Of a stretch of 64,000 bases of DNA, positions 13,101 to 21,229 are shown piece after piece. The first letter of the stretch is position 1; the number at the start of each line of letters is the position of its first letter. The notes beneath the pieces are model-generated. The model was given only the letters and a program-made list of their open reading frames with translations, did no database searches and was not told the origin of the DNA. The stretch comes from Tragulus kanchil (Eukaryota; Chordata; Mammalia; Artiodactyla; Tragulidae). The stretch spans positions 160,781,501-160,845,500 of the forward strand of contig JAIOJX010000005.1 of assembly GCA_022376925.1 (NCBI GenBank), read 5' to 3'. The translations under genes and the position numbers were made by a program.

Positions 13101-14455
13101 TCTTCCCACCTCCAGGCCTTTGGACACACCATTGGGACCACTCACTGGCCGACCTAGGATGCAGGTATGTGATGCTTCGCTCCTGCACTCCAGCCCAGCC
13201 TGGTGTTCAGAACCATATTCATAGGCTCCCGTGTCTCGGATCTACCAAGGGATCAATCCACTGCTTCTCCTGCACTTCAACACGCCCATATCGGCTTCCT
13301 GGTTCTGACTCTGCCTCCCCTCTTCTCCCACTGGCCCAGAGCAGAGACTGACACACAGAGCAGATGCCCAGCAGAGGCCAGTGTTCACCAGGGACCCATG
13401 CATCTGCTCCACCAGGGCCCAGGAGTCCTCCCAGTGAGCCAGTTCTCAGAGGGCTGAGAGGACAGGATAGGTAGAGGGCAGAGTTTAGACGGGGTGGAGA
13501 TATCTTGCATTATAGGGTCTGCCAGTGCCAGTGGAGCCAGAGGTCAGTAGGAACCAGGGAGCCAGGGATGGGGGGTCAGAGCGGGCACTGAGGAGAGTCC
13601 AGATTGGCCTAGCTGTTAGGTTGGTAAGCTATTAAAGGGTTAACGCTGCAGCTGTGAACTCTCTGGCCCTGAAGGGTCAGCAGCAAAGGGCCTGTTGCTC
13701 ATCTGCTGGTGCCTGGAAGTATCTCAAGGCCGGCGATAGGGAGCTCGCCCTGGCCATGAAGATTGTCCACCAGGTGTGGAAAGTAATAAGAACTGCACAC
13801 CCCAATGCCCACAGACAACTCAAGGACAGACGACTCATCACTAATTTCCCGCTTAGTTTAAACAAAGACTTTGTTTCTGCGCCTGCTCTAAGAAACCCTT
13901 TCCCCTTTCTCTTTTTCCTCTTCTCCTCCCAAATAAAACCTCCTCATCCCATCTCTGGGGCGCGACTTCACTGGCCCACCTCTTGGACCTGTGGATCTCG
14001 CCCGGGAACTCTTCCCAAATAGGCTCTTTCCCTAACAGCTTGCTGTCCGCGGTGTCTTTGAGATTCTTACACTAGCCTACATCTAGTGGGTCCTCATGAG
14101 CTCTCGGGGAACCCTCAGTTCCCTTTTTTTCCGTATGACCCCTTCCCCCATGCCTGCCTTTAGCACTTGCCTGTCTGAGGTGAGCTTCATGATCGTGTTG
14201 CCCTTTGTGGAGTAGGTGATGAAGGATATCCGCAGCTCAGGGCTAGGGAAGAAGTATGCACATAAAGCCTATGAGCAGTCAGAAAGAGTGTGCGTGCCAG
14301 TTTCACTGCTCCCATTCCAATTCTTTAGCTTTGGGGCCATTTCCTGAGCCCTGGAGGCTCCTATAACTTAGTGAAGAATTCTGAGGCCTGTGGAGATAAG
14401 GGGCCTTCCTCCACTCTTAACTCCCCCAAAGCGCGCTCTCTCTCTCACACACACA

Positions 14456-14502
<47 letters not shown>

Positions 14503-15615
14503 GCATGCACATGCACCAGAAGACAGGCACCTATGCACTTCCGAGCCTCTAAACTGGTCTCTTTTCTACTGTAATTTTTTTGTAATTTCACCCATTTTCC
14601 CTCCCATCTCCTGTTCATCTCAAAGAAATTACCCTACCTTGCTTCAGTCTTTCACATTTCTCTCCTATTTCTCTCCTTCCAGTCTTCTGGTCCATTAAAC
14701 CCATTATTTTTATTTGTTTTTTGCTATCATAGGTCCCTAGCTATGCTTTACCCCCATTTTGGCTTTCACTGTCCATAGCGTTGTTTAAGCTATTAAAGGG
14801 TTAACGCTGCAGCTGTGAACTCTCTGGCCCTGAAGGGTCAGCAGCAAAGGGCCTGTTGCTCATCTGCTGGTGCCTGGAAGTATCTCAAGGCCGGCGATAG
14901 GGAGCTCGCCCTGGCCATGAAGATTGTCCACCAGGTGTGGAAAGTAATAAGAACTGCACACCCCAATGCCCACAGACAACTCAAGGACAGACGACTCATC
15001 ACTAATTTCCGCTTAGTTTAAACAAAGACTTTGTTTCTGCGCCTGCTCTAAGAAACCCTTTCCCCTTTCTCTTTTTCCTCTTCTCCTCCCAAATAAAACC
15101 TCCTCATCCCATCTCTGGGGCGCGACTTCACTGGCCCACCTCTTGGACCTGTGGATCTCGCCCGGGAACTCTTCCCAAATAGGCTCTTTCCCTAACAGCT
15201 TGCTGTCCGCGGTGTCTTTGAGATTCTTACACTAGCCTACATCTAGTGGGTCCTCATGAGCTCTCGGGGAACCCTCAGTTCCCTTTTTTTCCGTATGACC
15301 CCTTCCCCCATGCCTGCCTTTAGCACTTGCCTGTCTGAGGTGAGCTTCATGATCGTGTTGCCCTTTGTGGAGTAGGTGATGAAGGATATCCGCAGCTCAG
15401 GGCTAGGGAAGAAGTATGCACATAAAGCCTATGAGCAGTCAGAAAGAGTGTGCGTGCCAGTTTCACTGCTCCCATTCCAATTCTTTAGCTTTGGGGCCAT
15501 TTCCTGAGCCCTGGAGGCTCCTATAACTTAGTGAAGAATTCTGAGGCCTGTGGAGATAAGGGGCCTTCCTCCACTCTTAACTCCCCCAAAGCGCGCTCTC
15601 TCTCTCACACACACA

Positions 15616-15668
<53 letters not shown>

Positions 15669-18600
15669 GCATGCACATGCACCAGAAGACAGGCACCTAT
15701 GCACTTCCGAGCCTCTAAACTGGTCTCTTTTCTACTGTAATTTTTTTGTAATTTCACCCATTTTCCCTCCCATCTCCTGTTCATCTCAAAGAAATTACCC
15801 TACCTTGCTTCAGTCTTTCACATTTCTCTCCTATTTCTCTCCTTCCAGTCTTCTGGTCCATTAAACCCATTATTTTTATTTGTTTTTTGCTATCATAGGT
15901 CCCTAGCTATGCTTTATGCTGCTCTTGGTTCTTGTTACAAATCCTTTTAACCACTATTTGCAGAGTTTTCTACCTGGAGGACATCATGTATCATATCAGA
16001 CACTTCCTCAAGAATCAGGTATAGCTCCCAGTTGCTCACAGAAGCAATTCTAAGGCCACTGGTCTGGCATTATGAGCCATAATGATTTTGGTCCCATGAG
16101 GTCCTGCCCCAACTCGTCTTTCAGCCTTCCCCTGAGTTGACTGTATTCTCTAGTTAAATAGACCACTCATCTCCACAAGAAATGTTCAATTTGTTCATGT
16201 TATCCTGTTTTTTCCCAATCTTCAAATCTAGTTCAAAGTTTCAGGTTCCCTAGGAAGTCATACTACACTTCTATAAAACAAGAATACTTGGTTTTTGCTT
16301 AAGGTTGCAAGTAATTCCTTTGCACTTTTCCTTTAACCCTTGGTACCTTTTAATTCAGTGTTACTTACTGATTTACCTGTTTCTTAATCTGTCAGGCCTC
16401 AAGGGCAGACTATGTCCCCAACAATGTGGCCTGACTCACAGGCAGGAGCAAAGAAAGCTGCTGAGACCTTGATAGAACCAGAGCGGCCTGTCTTTTCTGC
16501 TTCAGAACACCACGGCCCACCTTGGGCTCTGTGCTCCTGACCAAAGGGATTTCTATGACCCCAAATCTAGAGAGCTATGTACTCAGCCTGGAAGAGGAAA
16601 ACATCAGCCGTACTTCATGTACTTCTTCACTAGTTCTTCCACTAATAGGTAAATGTCCTCCCAAATATCTTTTGCCTTCTTTGACCTGAAAACAAGGAAG
16701 ACCTGAGTCAGAGACGTGAGGCGCATCCAACCTGTGGGCAGTTTCTGCCTCCCCAGATTCCAGCAGACACTTTAGCAAATCTTCCCCATCCCAGTGCAAG
16801 GCTGCCACACTCCCTCGGCAGCCACAGTGGGTCATGCTGGTGGTGACATTCATCCTGTGAGTGCTGGGGAGGGTGATCAATCAAGCTCATGCGTTGGGAG
16901 ATGAGGGGCTTTGATAGCAAACCAGGATGGTTGATCGTTTGAGTTAGCGTTTTAAGACAAGGGAACAAAGAAGGAGGCACCAAGCGATTCTGATATGTTG
17001 GCTTCCATTGTCCCTCCCTTTGGGCACCCAGCATGCACCCCAGCCTCAGATCAGGGAGGATGTATTACTCAGAGTTCATAATCAAATTGCAGAGTTTTCA
17101 CTTCCTAAAAAAGAATCAGGTATAGCTCCCAGTTGCTCACAGAAGCAATTCTAAGGCCACTGGTCTGGCATTATGAGCCATAATGATTTTGGTCCCATGA
17201 GGTCCTGCCCCAACTCGTCTTTCAGCCTTCCCCTGAGTTGACTGTATTCTCTAGTTAAATAGACCACTCATCTCCACAAGAAATGTTCAATTTGTTCATG
17301 TTATCCTGTTTTTTCCCAATCTTCAAATCTAGTTCAAAGTTTCAGGTTCCCTAGGAAGTCATACTACACTTCTATAAAACAAGAATACTTGGTTTTTGCT
17401 TAAGGTTGCAAGTAATTCCTTTGCACTTTTCCTTTAACCCTTGGTACCTTTTAATTCAGTGTTACTTACTGATTTACCTGTTTCTTAATCTGTCAGGCCT
17501 CAAGGGCAGACTATGTCCCCAACAATGTGGCCTGACTCACAGGCAGGAGCAAAGAAAGCTGCTGAGACCTTGATAGAACCAGAGCGGCCTGTCTTTTCTG
17601 CTTCAGAACACCACGGCCCACCTTGGGCTCTGTGCTCCTGACCAAAGGGATTTCTATGACCCCAAATCTAGAGAGCTATGTACTCAGCCTGGAAGAGGAA
17701 AACATCAGCCGTACTTCATGTACTTCTTCACTAGTTCTTCCACTAATAGGTAAATGTCCTCCCAAATATCTTTTGCCTTCTTTGACCTGAAAACAAGGAA
17801 GACCTGAGTCAGAGACGTGAGGCGCATCCAACCTGTGGGCAGTTTCTGCCTCCCCAGATTCCAGCAGACACTTTAGCAAATCTTCCCCATCCCAGTGCAA
17901 GGCTGCCACACTCCCTCGGCAGCCACAGTGGGTCATGCTGGTGGTGACATTCATCCTGTGAGTGCTGGGGAGGGTGATCAATCAAGCTCATGCGTTGGGA
18001 GATGAGGGGCTTTGATAGCAAACCAGGATGGTTGATCGTTTGAGTTAGCGTTTTAAGACAAGGGAACAAAGAAGGAGGCACCAAGCGATTCTGATATGTT
18101 GGCTTCCATTGTCCCTCCCTTTGGGCACCCAGCATGCACCCCAGCCTCAGATCAGGGAGGATGTATTACTCAGAGCATTTTATTTCCATTTTCTTCTCAT
18201 CCACCTGCAAACTTGAGGCCCTCTGGACACTGAAGGCCTTTTCTGGGACTAGGGATAGGCTGAACATGGCCTGGAACAGTGCTGTCCTGAGAGTCCATCT
18301 GCAGGGAAAGCCTCAGGCCCTTCCTGGTTCTTCCAGTTGCTCCCTTTGCCTTTAACTTGAATGTCAGGATGGAAACTGAGGAGGCTTATGACTGTGGGGC
18401 CTGAGGAGTGTGCCGCACATTCTGATCCGCCTGGCCTATCCCTGTGCAGCCGTGCTCTAGGCTTTCTCCTCACTGATGATGGGTGGCTGGTAAATGGGTG
18501 TTTAGGGCGCTTTCTTGGAAACCCTCAGCTCTTTTTTTCCATTTTTAAAATCCAGAAGGATTCAGTCCTGTCCCTCTCACCAATCTCTAGGCTACTTCAT

Positions 18601-20973
18601 CCAGTGTCTAGGAGCCTGCCCTCTTTCCAGTTGATTATATGCAAATACCTTCTCTACTCTACCTCCATATGTTTTAAGAATGGCAGATGTGCCTTAAAGG
18701 AATTTGGTGATTGTAAAATGCTTCTGTGCTTTTGAGAATCATACCTTTGTTACTAGCGAATTAATAAAATGTCTCCTCAGCCCCAGGCTTCCCTGGTGGT
18801 TTAGGTGGTAAAGTATCTGCCTACCAGGGTTTGATCCCTGGGTGGGGAAGGTCCCCTGAAGAACGGAATGGCAACTCGTTCTATTATTCTTGCCTGGAGA
18901 ATTCCATGAACACATGAACCTAGCAGGTTACAGCCTGTGGGGTCACAAAGAATTGGACATGACTGAGTAAGGAACACACACACCCATATCCTTAGCCCCA
19001 CAGAGGTGTTGAAAATGTAAACAAGGCAATCTCTCTAGTCTGAGGACCCGCCGCTCGCCTGTCCTTCCTTTGAGGCCAGAAGGTACTTAATGAGATGCTC
19101 AGGTTTCCTGAGACCATAGGCAGACAGACTAAAGTGTTTAGAAAGTGCCCACAAATTGTAAGGTGGGTCTTTGCATTGTCAAACAAAGCAGAACATTTAG
19201 AACCAGAACTTGCAAACAGTGAGCAAGCCTAACAGATGACGTGACACTCTCTCTGGGGACAGTAGAAATATAAGTCACTGGGGGTAAATAGCAAGACAGA
19301 AAACAAACAAATCCAGAAATCATAACGAGCTTCTACCAAGTGCTGAGAAGAGGGCTCTTGGCAATCCCCTGCCCCTGCAGCTGTTTAAAGGACACACAGG
19401 TCACAGATCCAGGTCAAGTTGATGGAGAGACTGAGAGCCATCCAGAAACCCTATGGTGTTTTGTTTACTTTCCAAAATATCCATGTCCCAGGGGACAGAG
19501 TCCTGGGACACTCCTTGTAACTCAGGAGCAAGAGGGACACGGAGCTCTGTTCCTCGGGTCTAATCAAAACTGTTCTTGTCTCATCAGTGGCCCTGCCACT
19601 GCCACCCAGTGGCTCTGTGGACAGAGGGGCCCTGAAGACTCACGCGTCCACCACGAAGTACAGGTCAAAGGCCCCGTCGCAGAACTTCTCCCAGGTGCTT
19701 CTGTGACCTCTACCAATCTCTAGGCTACTTCATCCAGTGTCTAGGAGCCTGCCCTCTTTCCAGTTGATTATATGCAAATACCTTCTCTACTCTACCTCCA
19801 TATGTTTTAAGAATGGCAGATGTGCCTTAAAGGAATTTGGTGATTGTAAAATGCTTCTGTGCTTTTGAGAATCATACCTTTGTTACTAGCGAATTAATAA
19901 AATGTCTCCTCAGCCCCAGGCTTCCCTGGTGGTTTAGGTGGTAAAGTATCTGCCTACCAGGGTTTGATCCCTGGGTGGGGAAGGTCCCCTGAAGAACGGA
20001 ATGGCAACTCGTTCTATTATTCTTGCCTGGAGAATTCCATGAACACATGAACCTAGCAGGTTACAGCCTGTGGGGTCACAAAGAATTGGACATGACTGAG
20101 TAAGGAACACACACACCCATATCCTTAGCCCCACAGAGGTGTTGAAAATGTAAACAAGGCAATCTCTCTAGTCTGAGGACCCGCCGCTCGCCTGTCCTTC
20201 CTTTGAGGCCAGAAGGTACTTAATGAGATGCTCAGGTTTCCTGAGACCATAGGCAGACAGACTAAAGTGTTTAGAAAGTGCCCACAAATTGTAAGGTGGG
20301 TCTTTGCATTGTCAAACAAAGCAGAACATTTAGAACCAGAACTTGCAAACAGTGAGCAAGCCTAACAGATGACGTGACACTCTCTCTGGGGACAGTAGAA
20401 ATATAAGTCACTGGGGGTAAATAGCAAGACAGAAAACAAACAAATCCAGAAATCATAACGAGCTTCTACCAAGTGCTGAGAAGAGGGCTCTTGGCAATCC
20501 CCTGCCCCTGCAGCTGTTTAAAGGACACACAGGTCACAGATCCAGGTCAAGTTGATGGAGAGACTGAGAGCCATCCAGAAACCCTATGGTGTTTTGTTTA
20601 CTTTCCAAAATATCCATGTCCCAGGGGACAGAGTCCTGGGACACTCCTTGTAACTCAGGAGCAAGAGGGACACGGAGCTCTGTTCCTCGGGTCTAATCAA
20701 AACTGTTCTTGTCTCATCAGTGGCCCTGCCACTGCCACCCAGTGGCTCTGTGGACAGAGGGGCCCTGAAGACTCACGCGTCCACCACGAAGTACAGGTCA
20801 AAGGCCCCGTCGCAGAACTTCTCCCAGGTGCTTCTGTGATGTCTGGCACCCAGGTAGAAACTTCTCCAGCTTGGAAGATGGTGCTGGAGTCTCCCTTGGC
20901 CAAGCTGTAGAGGCTGCAGCCCGAGCAACAGAAAGAGCAGGGAGCCCAGCAGCCCAGGCCCAACACTCCCCAT
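765..20973 (-). CDS. ANTXRL: ANTXRL, anthrax toxin receptor-like protein: exons 1-9 and probable exon 10 (split gene, 3' part off the left edge)
   Basis: Seen: ten consecutive minus-strand exons with compatible phases resemble the ANTXR family (signal peptide, von Willebrand A domain, start of the following Ig-like segment). From the 5' end they lie near 20.78-20.97, 16.6/17.7, 14.2/15.3, 10.0/11.1, 9.9/11.0, 7.8/8.9, 6.6/7.7/8.8, 6.2/7.3, 6.0/7.1 and 0.8/1.9 kb; slashes mark copies created by the ~1.1 kb duplications. Family knowledge: ANTXR1 and ANTXR2 are single-pass membrane proteins whose extracellular vWA domain binds matrix ligands through a metal site; the role of ANTXRL is poorly known. 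The gene lies beside ZNF488 and RBP3, as in human 10q11.22. Odd: two parts of the metal site are not conserved, one intron has a GC donor, and exon copies disagree by single bases. The transmembrane and cytoplasmic exons were not found and are presumably left of the window. It could be a decaying gene, but no stop codon interrupts the intact exon copies. Confidence 0.85.
1887..1975 (-). CDS. ANTXRL: Probable ANTXRL exon 10 (copy b)
   Basis: Second copy of the candidate exon inside the first tandem duplication (offset about 1,122). Same sequence and same uncertainty about its boundaries. Confidence 0.45.
2549..2757 (+). mobile_element. Bov-tA type SINE
   Basis: Starts gggcttccctcgtggttcag and contains the diagnostic gatccctgggttgggaagat and ctggagaagggaatgg blocks, ending near actaacactttcat. 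This family is ruminant specific. Confidence 0.9.
2758..5616. other. ANTXRL intron sequence without recognised gene
   Basis: GC-rich stretches around 2.8-3.3 and 4.0-5.3 kb hold only short, unsupported open frames on both strands; 5.3-5.6 kb is AT-rich. No family match was seen. Confidence 0.6.
5944..5990. repeat. (CA)n microsatellite (copy a)
   Basis: Perfect CA run of ~47 bases, beside ANTXRL exon 9, in a wider CA-rich region from about 5,680. Same length in copy b at 7,061-7,107. Confidence 0.98.
6021..6081 (-). CDS. ANTXRL: ANTXRL exon 9 (copy a): end of vWA domain, conserved Cys pair
   Basis: A 61-base exon with acceptor gttccag and donor gtaagag. The peptide VENSCMEAMAGDTHFVCLG corresponds to family LKKSCIEILAAEPSTICAG, keeping both cysteines at the same spacing. 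It lies directly beside a (CA)n microsatellite in the intron. Duplicate at 7,138-7,198. Confidence 0.8.
6176..6253 (-). CDS. ANTXRL: ANTXRL exon 8 (copy a): last vWA helices
   Basis: A 78-base exon with acceptor tttcccttgtag and donor gtgagt. The peptide FRDIVERKDQLYGTEEFTSA aligns with family [20 protein letters not shown], followed by ETFLTS at the HS of IIHS. In phase with exons 7 and 9. Well diverged from its paralogues but with no stop. Duplicate at 7,293-7,370. Confidence 0.75.
6572..6640 (-). CDS. ANTXRL: ANTXRL exon 7 (copy a)
   Basis: A 69-base exon with acceptor cttag and donor gtaatt; the peptide contains NMGAKIYSVGVKDYKRNQ, matching family DLGAIVYCVGVKDF. Three copies of this exon exist (also 7,689-7,757 and 8,773-8,841) because two duplication units overlap. 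In this copy the polypyrimidine tract upstream is altered (aaaattttctcttag against tttttttctcttag), consistent with corruption near a unit end. Confidence 0.8.
7061..7107. repeat. (CA)n microsatellite (copy b)
   Basis: Duplicate of the run at 5,944-5,990. Confidence 0.98.
7138..7198 (-). CDS. ANTXRL: ANTXRL exon 9 (copy b)
   Basis: Exact second copy of exon 9 at an offset of 1,117, with both splice sites intact. Confidence 0.7.
7293..7370 (-). CDS. ANTXRL: ANTXRL exon 8 (copy b)
   Basis: Exact copy of 6,176-6,253 at an offset of 1,117, inside the 5.6-7.85 kb tandem duplication. Confidence 0.7.
7689..7757 (-). CDS. ANTXRL: ANTXRL exon 7 (copy b)
   Basis: Second of three copies, offset 1,117 bases from copy a and 1,084 from copy c. 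The sequence is identical over the exon and the polypyrimidine tract is intact. Confidence 0.75.
7836..7914 (-). pseudogene. ANTXRL exon 6 (copy a, one base missing)
   Basis: Identical to 8,920-8,999 except that a run of three T on the plus strand has two (gtcttcg against gtctttcg), a homopolymer deletion that shifts the frame after TAGPLPR. It lies where two tandem duplications overlap. A third, corrupted partial copy of the exon's 3' end is at about 6,708-6,733. Confidence 0.75.
8773..8841 (-). CDS. ANTXRL: ANTXRL exon 7 (copy c)
   Basis: Third copy of the exon, with intact splice sites. Each extra copy would insert 23 residues in frame, but a tripled VGVKD strand is not compatible with a folded vWA domain. 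Confidence 0.75.
8920..8999 (-). CDS. ANTXRL: ANTXRL exon 6 (copy b, intact): vWA strand with altered TDG motif
   Basis: An 80-base exon with acceptor tttctag and donor gtgagt. The peptide contains RNTSSLIITLTAGPL and ends in KTLQATKKE. The family equivalent is the buried strand IIALTDGEL, whose Asp is the third MIDAS element; here the motif is TAG, so the Asp is Ala. Phase is correct with exon 5 (34 bases) and exon 7. A second copy at 7,836-7,914 lacks one base. Confidence 0.8.
9636..9810 (-). mobile_element. MIR-like relic
   Basis: Antisense MIR pattern: gcactgtag..caagcacttg, then cctcatggcacagaggagga. Ancient and diverged; a second copy is at about 10,711-10,885. Confidence 0.4.
9896..9928 (-). 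pseudogene. ANTXRL exon 5 (copy a, one base missing)
   Basis: Same exon as at 10,971-11,004 but 33 bases long: the plus strand reads ccttgg where the other copy reads ccttcgg near the donor. The deletion would break the phase into exon 6. The error sits in one of two otherwise near-identical copies, as expected for a consensus error rather than a fixed mutation. Confidence 0.75.
10033..10114 (-). CDS. ANTXRL: ANTXRL exon 4 (copy a): vWA helices
   Basis: An 82-base exon with acceptor tttttag and donor gtacaa. Its peptide contains TEIRNGLEGLQNIVPAGATN followed by MHEGLKQ, matching the family segment I--GLE-LQ---P-G-T-MHEGF. The first base completes the Arg codon begun by exon 3, and the exon ends on a complete codon. 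Copy b lies 1,076 bases to the right at 11,109-11,190 and appears identical. Confidence 0.85.
10971..11004 (-). CDS. ANTXRL: ANTXRL exon 5 (copy b, intact, 34 bases)
   Basis: A microexon with acceptor tttgttgcag and donor gtaaat, translating as ANEQIQQATSE plus one base. It aligns with the family segment A-EQI that follows MHEGF. Its length of 34 leaves phase 1, which fits exon 6. This is the copy that keeps the frame; copy a at 9,896-9,928 lacks one base. Confidence 0.8.
11109..11190 (-). CDS. ANTXRL: ANTXRL exon 4 (copy b)
   Basis: Second copy of exon 4 inside the 9.3-11.5 kb duplication, with intact splice sites. As an 82-base exon, inclusion of both copies would shift the reading frame, which argues that only one copy is real or used. 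Confidence 0.75.
11457..13613. other. ANTXRL intron 3 sequence (between exon 3 and exon 4) without recognised gene
   Basis: Apart from the SINE at 12,165-12,455, only short frames with no recognisable product. Confidence 0.55.
12165..12455 (-). mobile_element. tRNA-like SINE (tggtccagtgggtaa family), minus orientation
   Basis: Antisense SINE ending with cactggaccaccagggaagc, containing the gggcgcatgcactccagag block. Flanked by a perfect 13-base target-site duplication, aggatttctgttt, at 12,152-12,164 and 12,456-12,468. Confidence 0.9.
13614..14037 (+). mobile_element. Solo endogenous retroviral LTR
   Basis: A 424-base block starting TGTTAGG and ending CCTAACA (perfect inverted termini). A polyadenylation signal (aataaaa) near 13,934 is followed by a C/T-rich U5-like end, as in gammaretrovirus-like LTRs. 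No internal retroviral genes are adjacent. No target-site duplication is evident. A copy lacking the first 12 bases follows at 14,787-15,197 through duplication 5. Confidence 0.7.
14171..14242 (-). CDS. ANTXRL: ANTXRL exon 3 (copy a): vWA strand with conserved Thr
   Basis: A 72-base exon whose translation contains PELRISFITYSTKGNTIMKL followed by TSDR, close to the ANTXR pattern of SP-LRMSFI-FST-G---MKLTEDR. The threonine of KLTSDR corresponds to the conserved MIDAS threonine and is kept. The acceptor is ccctag. The donor is gcaagt rather than GT, after exon end gacag; phases on both sides fit only with this boundary, so this is a GC-AG intron. Copy b is at 15,331-15,402. Confidence 0.85.
14455..14499. 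repeat. (CA)n microsatellite (copy a)
   Basis: CA run with one interrupting G, in the intron right of ANTXRL exon 3. Six bases shorter than its duplicate at 15,615-15,665. Confidence 0.97.
14787..15197 (+). mobile_element. Duplicate of the solo LTR, 5' truncated
   Basis: Same LTR starting at aagctattaaagg; the TGTTAGG terminus is missing because the duplication boundary falls inside the element. Confidence 0.7.
15331..15402 (-). CDS. ANTXRL: ANTXRL exon 3 (copy b)
   Basis: Second copy of exon 3 with the same GC donor and the same codons, inside the 13.6-15.9 kb duplication. It is identical to copy a across the exon; the copies differ outside it (one homopolymer base in the upstream LTR and six bases in the CA repeat). 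Confidence 0.75.
15615..15665. repeat. (CA)n microsatellite (copy b)
   Basis: Longer copy of the same tract; the length change is the largest difference between the two units of duplication 5. Confidence 0.97.
16614..16685 (-). CDS. ANTXRL: ANTXRL exon 2 (copy a): first vWA helix, degenerate MIDAS
   Basis: A 72-base exon with acceptor ttttcag and donor gtacgg; the phase matches exon 1 (split codon completed by G). The peptide SKKAKDIWEDIYLLVEELV aligns without gaps to the family segment that begins SGS and continues to the conserved W..IY..VE. Where the family has the DxSxS metal-binding motif (D at the end of exon 1, then K-S-G-S), this gene reads D-A-S-K-K, so the second motif serine is replaced by lysine. 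The other copy is at 17,715-17,786. Confidence 0.85.
17715..17786 (-). CDS. ANTXRL: ANTXRL exon 2 (copy b)
   Basis: Identical second copy of exon 2, 1,101 bases to the right, inside the 16.0-18.2 kb tandem duplication. Both copies have intact splice sites. Being 72 bases (a multiple of three), a second copy would not shift frame, but it would repeat one vWA helix. Only one copy is expected in the real gene. Confidence 0.75.
18787..18980 (+). mobile_element. Bov-tA type SINE (copy a)
   Basis: cttccctggtggtttagg to gaattggacatgactgag, with a short deletion in the tRNA part. Possible cagcccc/tagcccc flanks. Duplicated at 19,920-20,113. Confidence 0.88.
19644..19706 (-). pseudogene. Truncated extra copy of ANTXRL exon 1 (3' part only)
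   Basis: The last ~63 bases of exon 1 plus the same gtgagt donor recur here, 1,133 bases left of the complete exon. The copy stops where the duplication unit ends, so it has no start codon or signal peptide. It is explained by the 18.6-20.8 kb tandem duplication, not by an independent exon. Confidence 0.8.
19920..20113 (+). mobile_element. Bov-tA type SINE (copy b)
   Basis: Exact second copy at an offset of 1,133, including the same private deletion, so it is not an independent insertion. Confidence 0.88.
20777..20973 (-). CDS. ANTXRL: ANTXRL exon 1: signal peptide and start of vWA domain
   Basis: The ATG at 20971-20973 opens a protein beginning MGSVGPGLLGS, followed by a leucine-rich hydrophobic core typical of a signal peptide. 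The exon ends in FCDGAFDLYFVVD, the first vWA beta strand (CxGxFDLYFILD in the family), then a splice donor (gtgagt) at 20771-20776, leaving a codon split after two bases. An in-frame GTG four codons upstream (20983-20985) is not a credible vertebrate start. Start choice rests on the MGS start that the human paralogue, as I recall it, shares. This copy is complete; a truncated duplicate lies at about 19,644-19,706. Confidence 0.85.
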
Positions 20974-21010
20974 TTTCTTTGGCACCCTCCGTGGTCCCAG
21001 TGGACCCAGG

Positions 21011-21040
21011 CCACTTCAGGCCACTTCAGGCCACTTCAGG
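21011..21040. repeat. Three perfect 10-base repeats near the ANTXRL start
   Basis: ccacttcagg occurs three times in a row, 38-67 bases upstream of the ANTXRL start codon, in its presumed 5' UTR or promoter. Confidence 0.9.
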
Positions 21041-21229
21041 CGGTGGCCTCTGCGATCTCTGCAGGCTCCCAGGGACCATAACTCCTTCAGCTCTGTCACT
21101 GAGGTGTACTGGTGCTGGAAGCTTTCCCTAATGTCTGCCCGGAGGGCAGAAGAGACAAGAGGCTGGCCTTGGAGGATGGTCCCACTACCTGCACGATCCT
21201 TCTCCACCCTAAGGAGGCATAGTTTGCTG

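Larger units (their letters stand above)
13626..15916. repeat. Tandem direct duplication 5 (unit ~1,161)
   Basis: Copies about 13,626-14,750 and 14,787-15,916, separated by 36 unique bases. Carries most of the LTR, ANTXRL exon 3 and a CA microsatellite. Differences are a C-run indel (tttcccgc against tttccgc) and six bases in the CA tract. Confidence 0.95.
16010..18175. repeat. Tandem direct duplication 6 (unit ~1,101)
   Basis: Copies about 16,010-17,074 and 17,111-18,175. The 36-base junction (ttgcagagttttc then acttcctaaaa) looks like the sequence just left of copy one with an internal deletion. Carries ANTXRL exon 2. Confidence 0.95.
18579..20839. repeat. Tandem direct duplication 7 (unit ~1,133)
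   Basis: Copies about 18,579-19,706 and 19,712-20,839 with five junction bases. Includes a Bov-tA SINE twice and cuts through ANTXRL exon 1, leaving a truncated exon in the left copy. Confidence 0.95.

Noticed and set aside
20983..20985. GTG as the ANTXRL start codon
   Set aside because: An ATG four codons downstream gives the expected MGS signal peptide start; GTG initiation is not expected in vertebrates.
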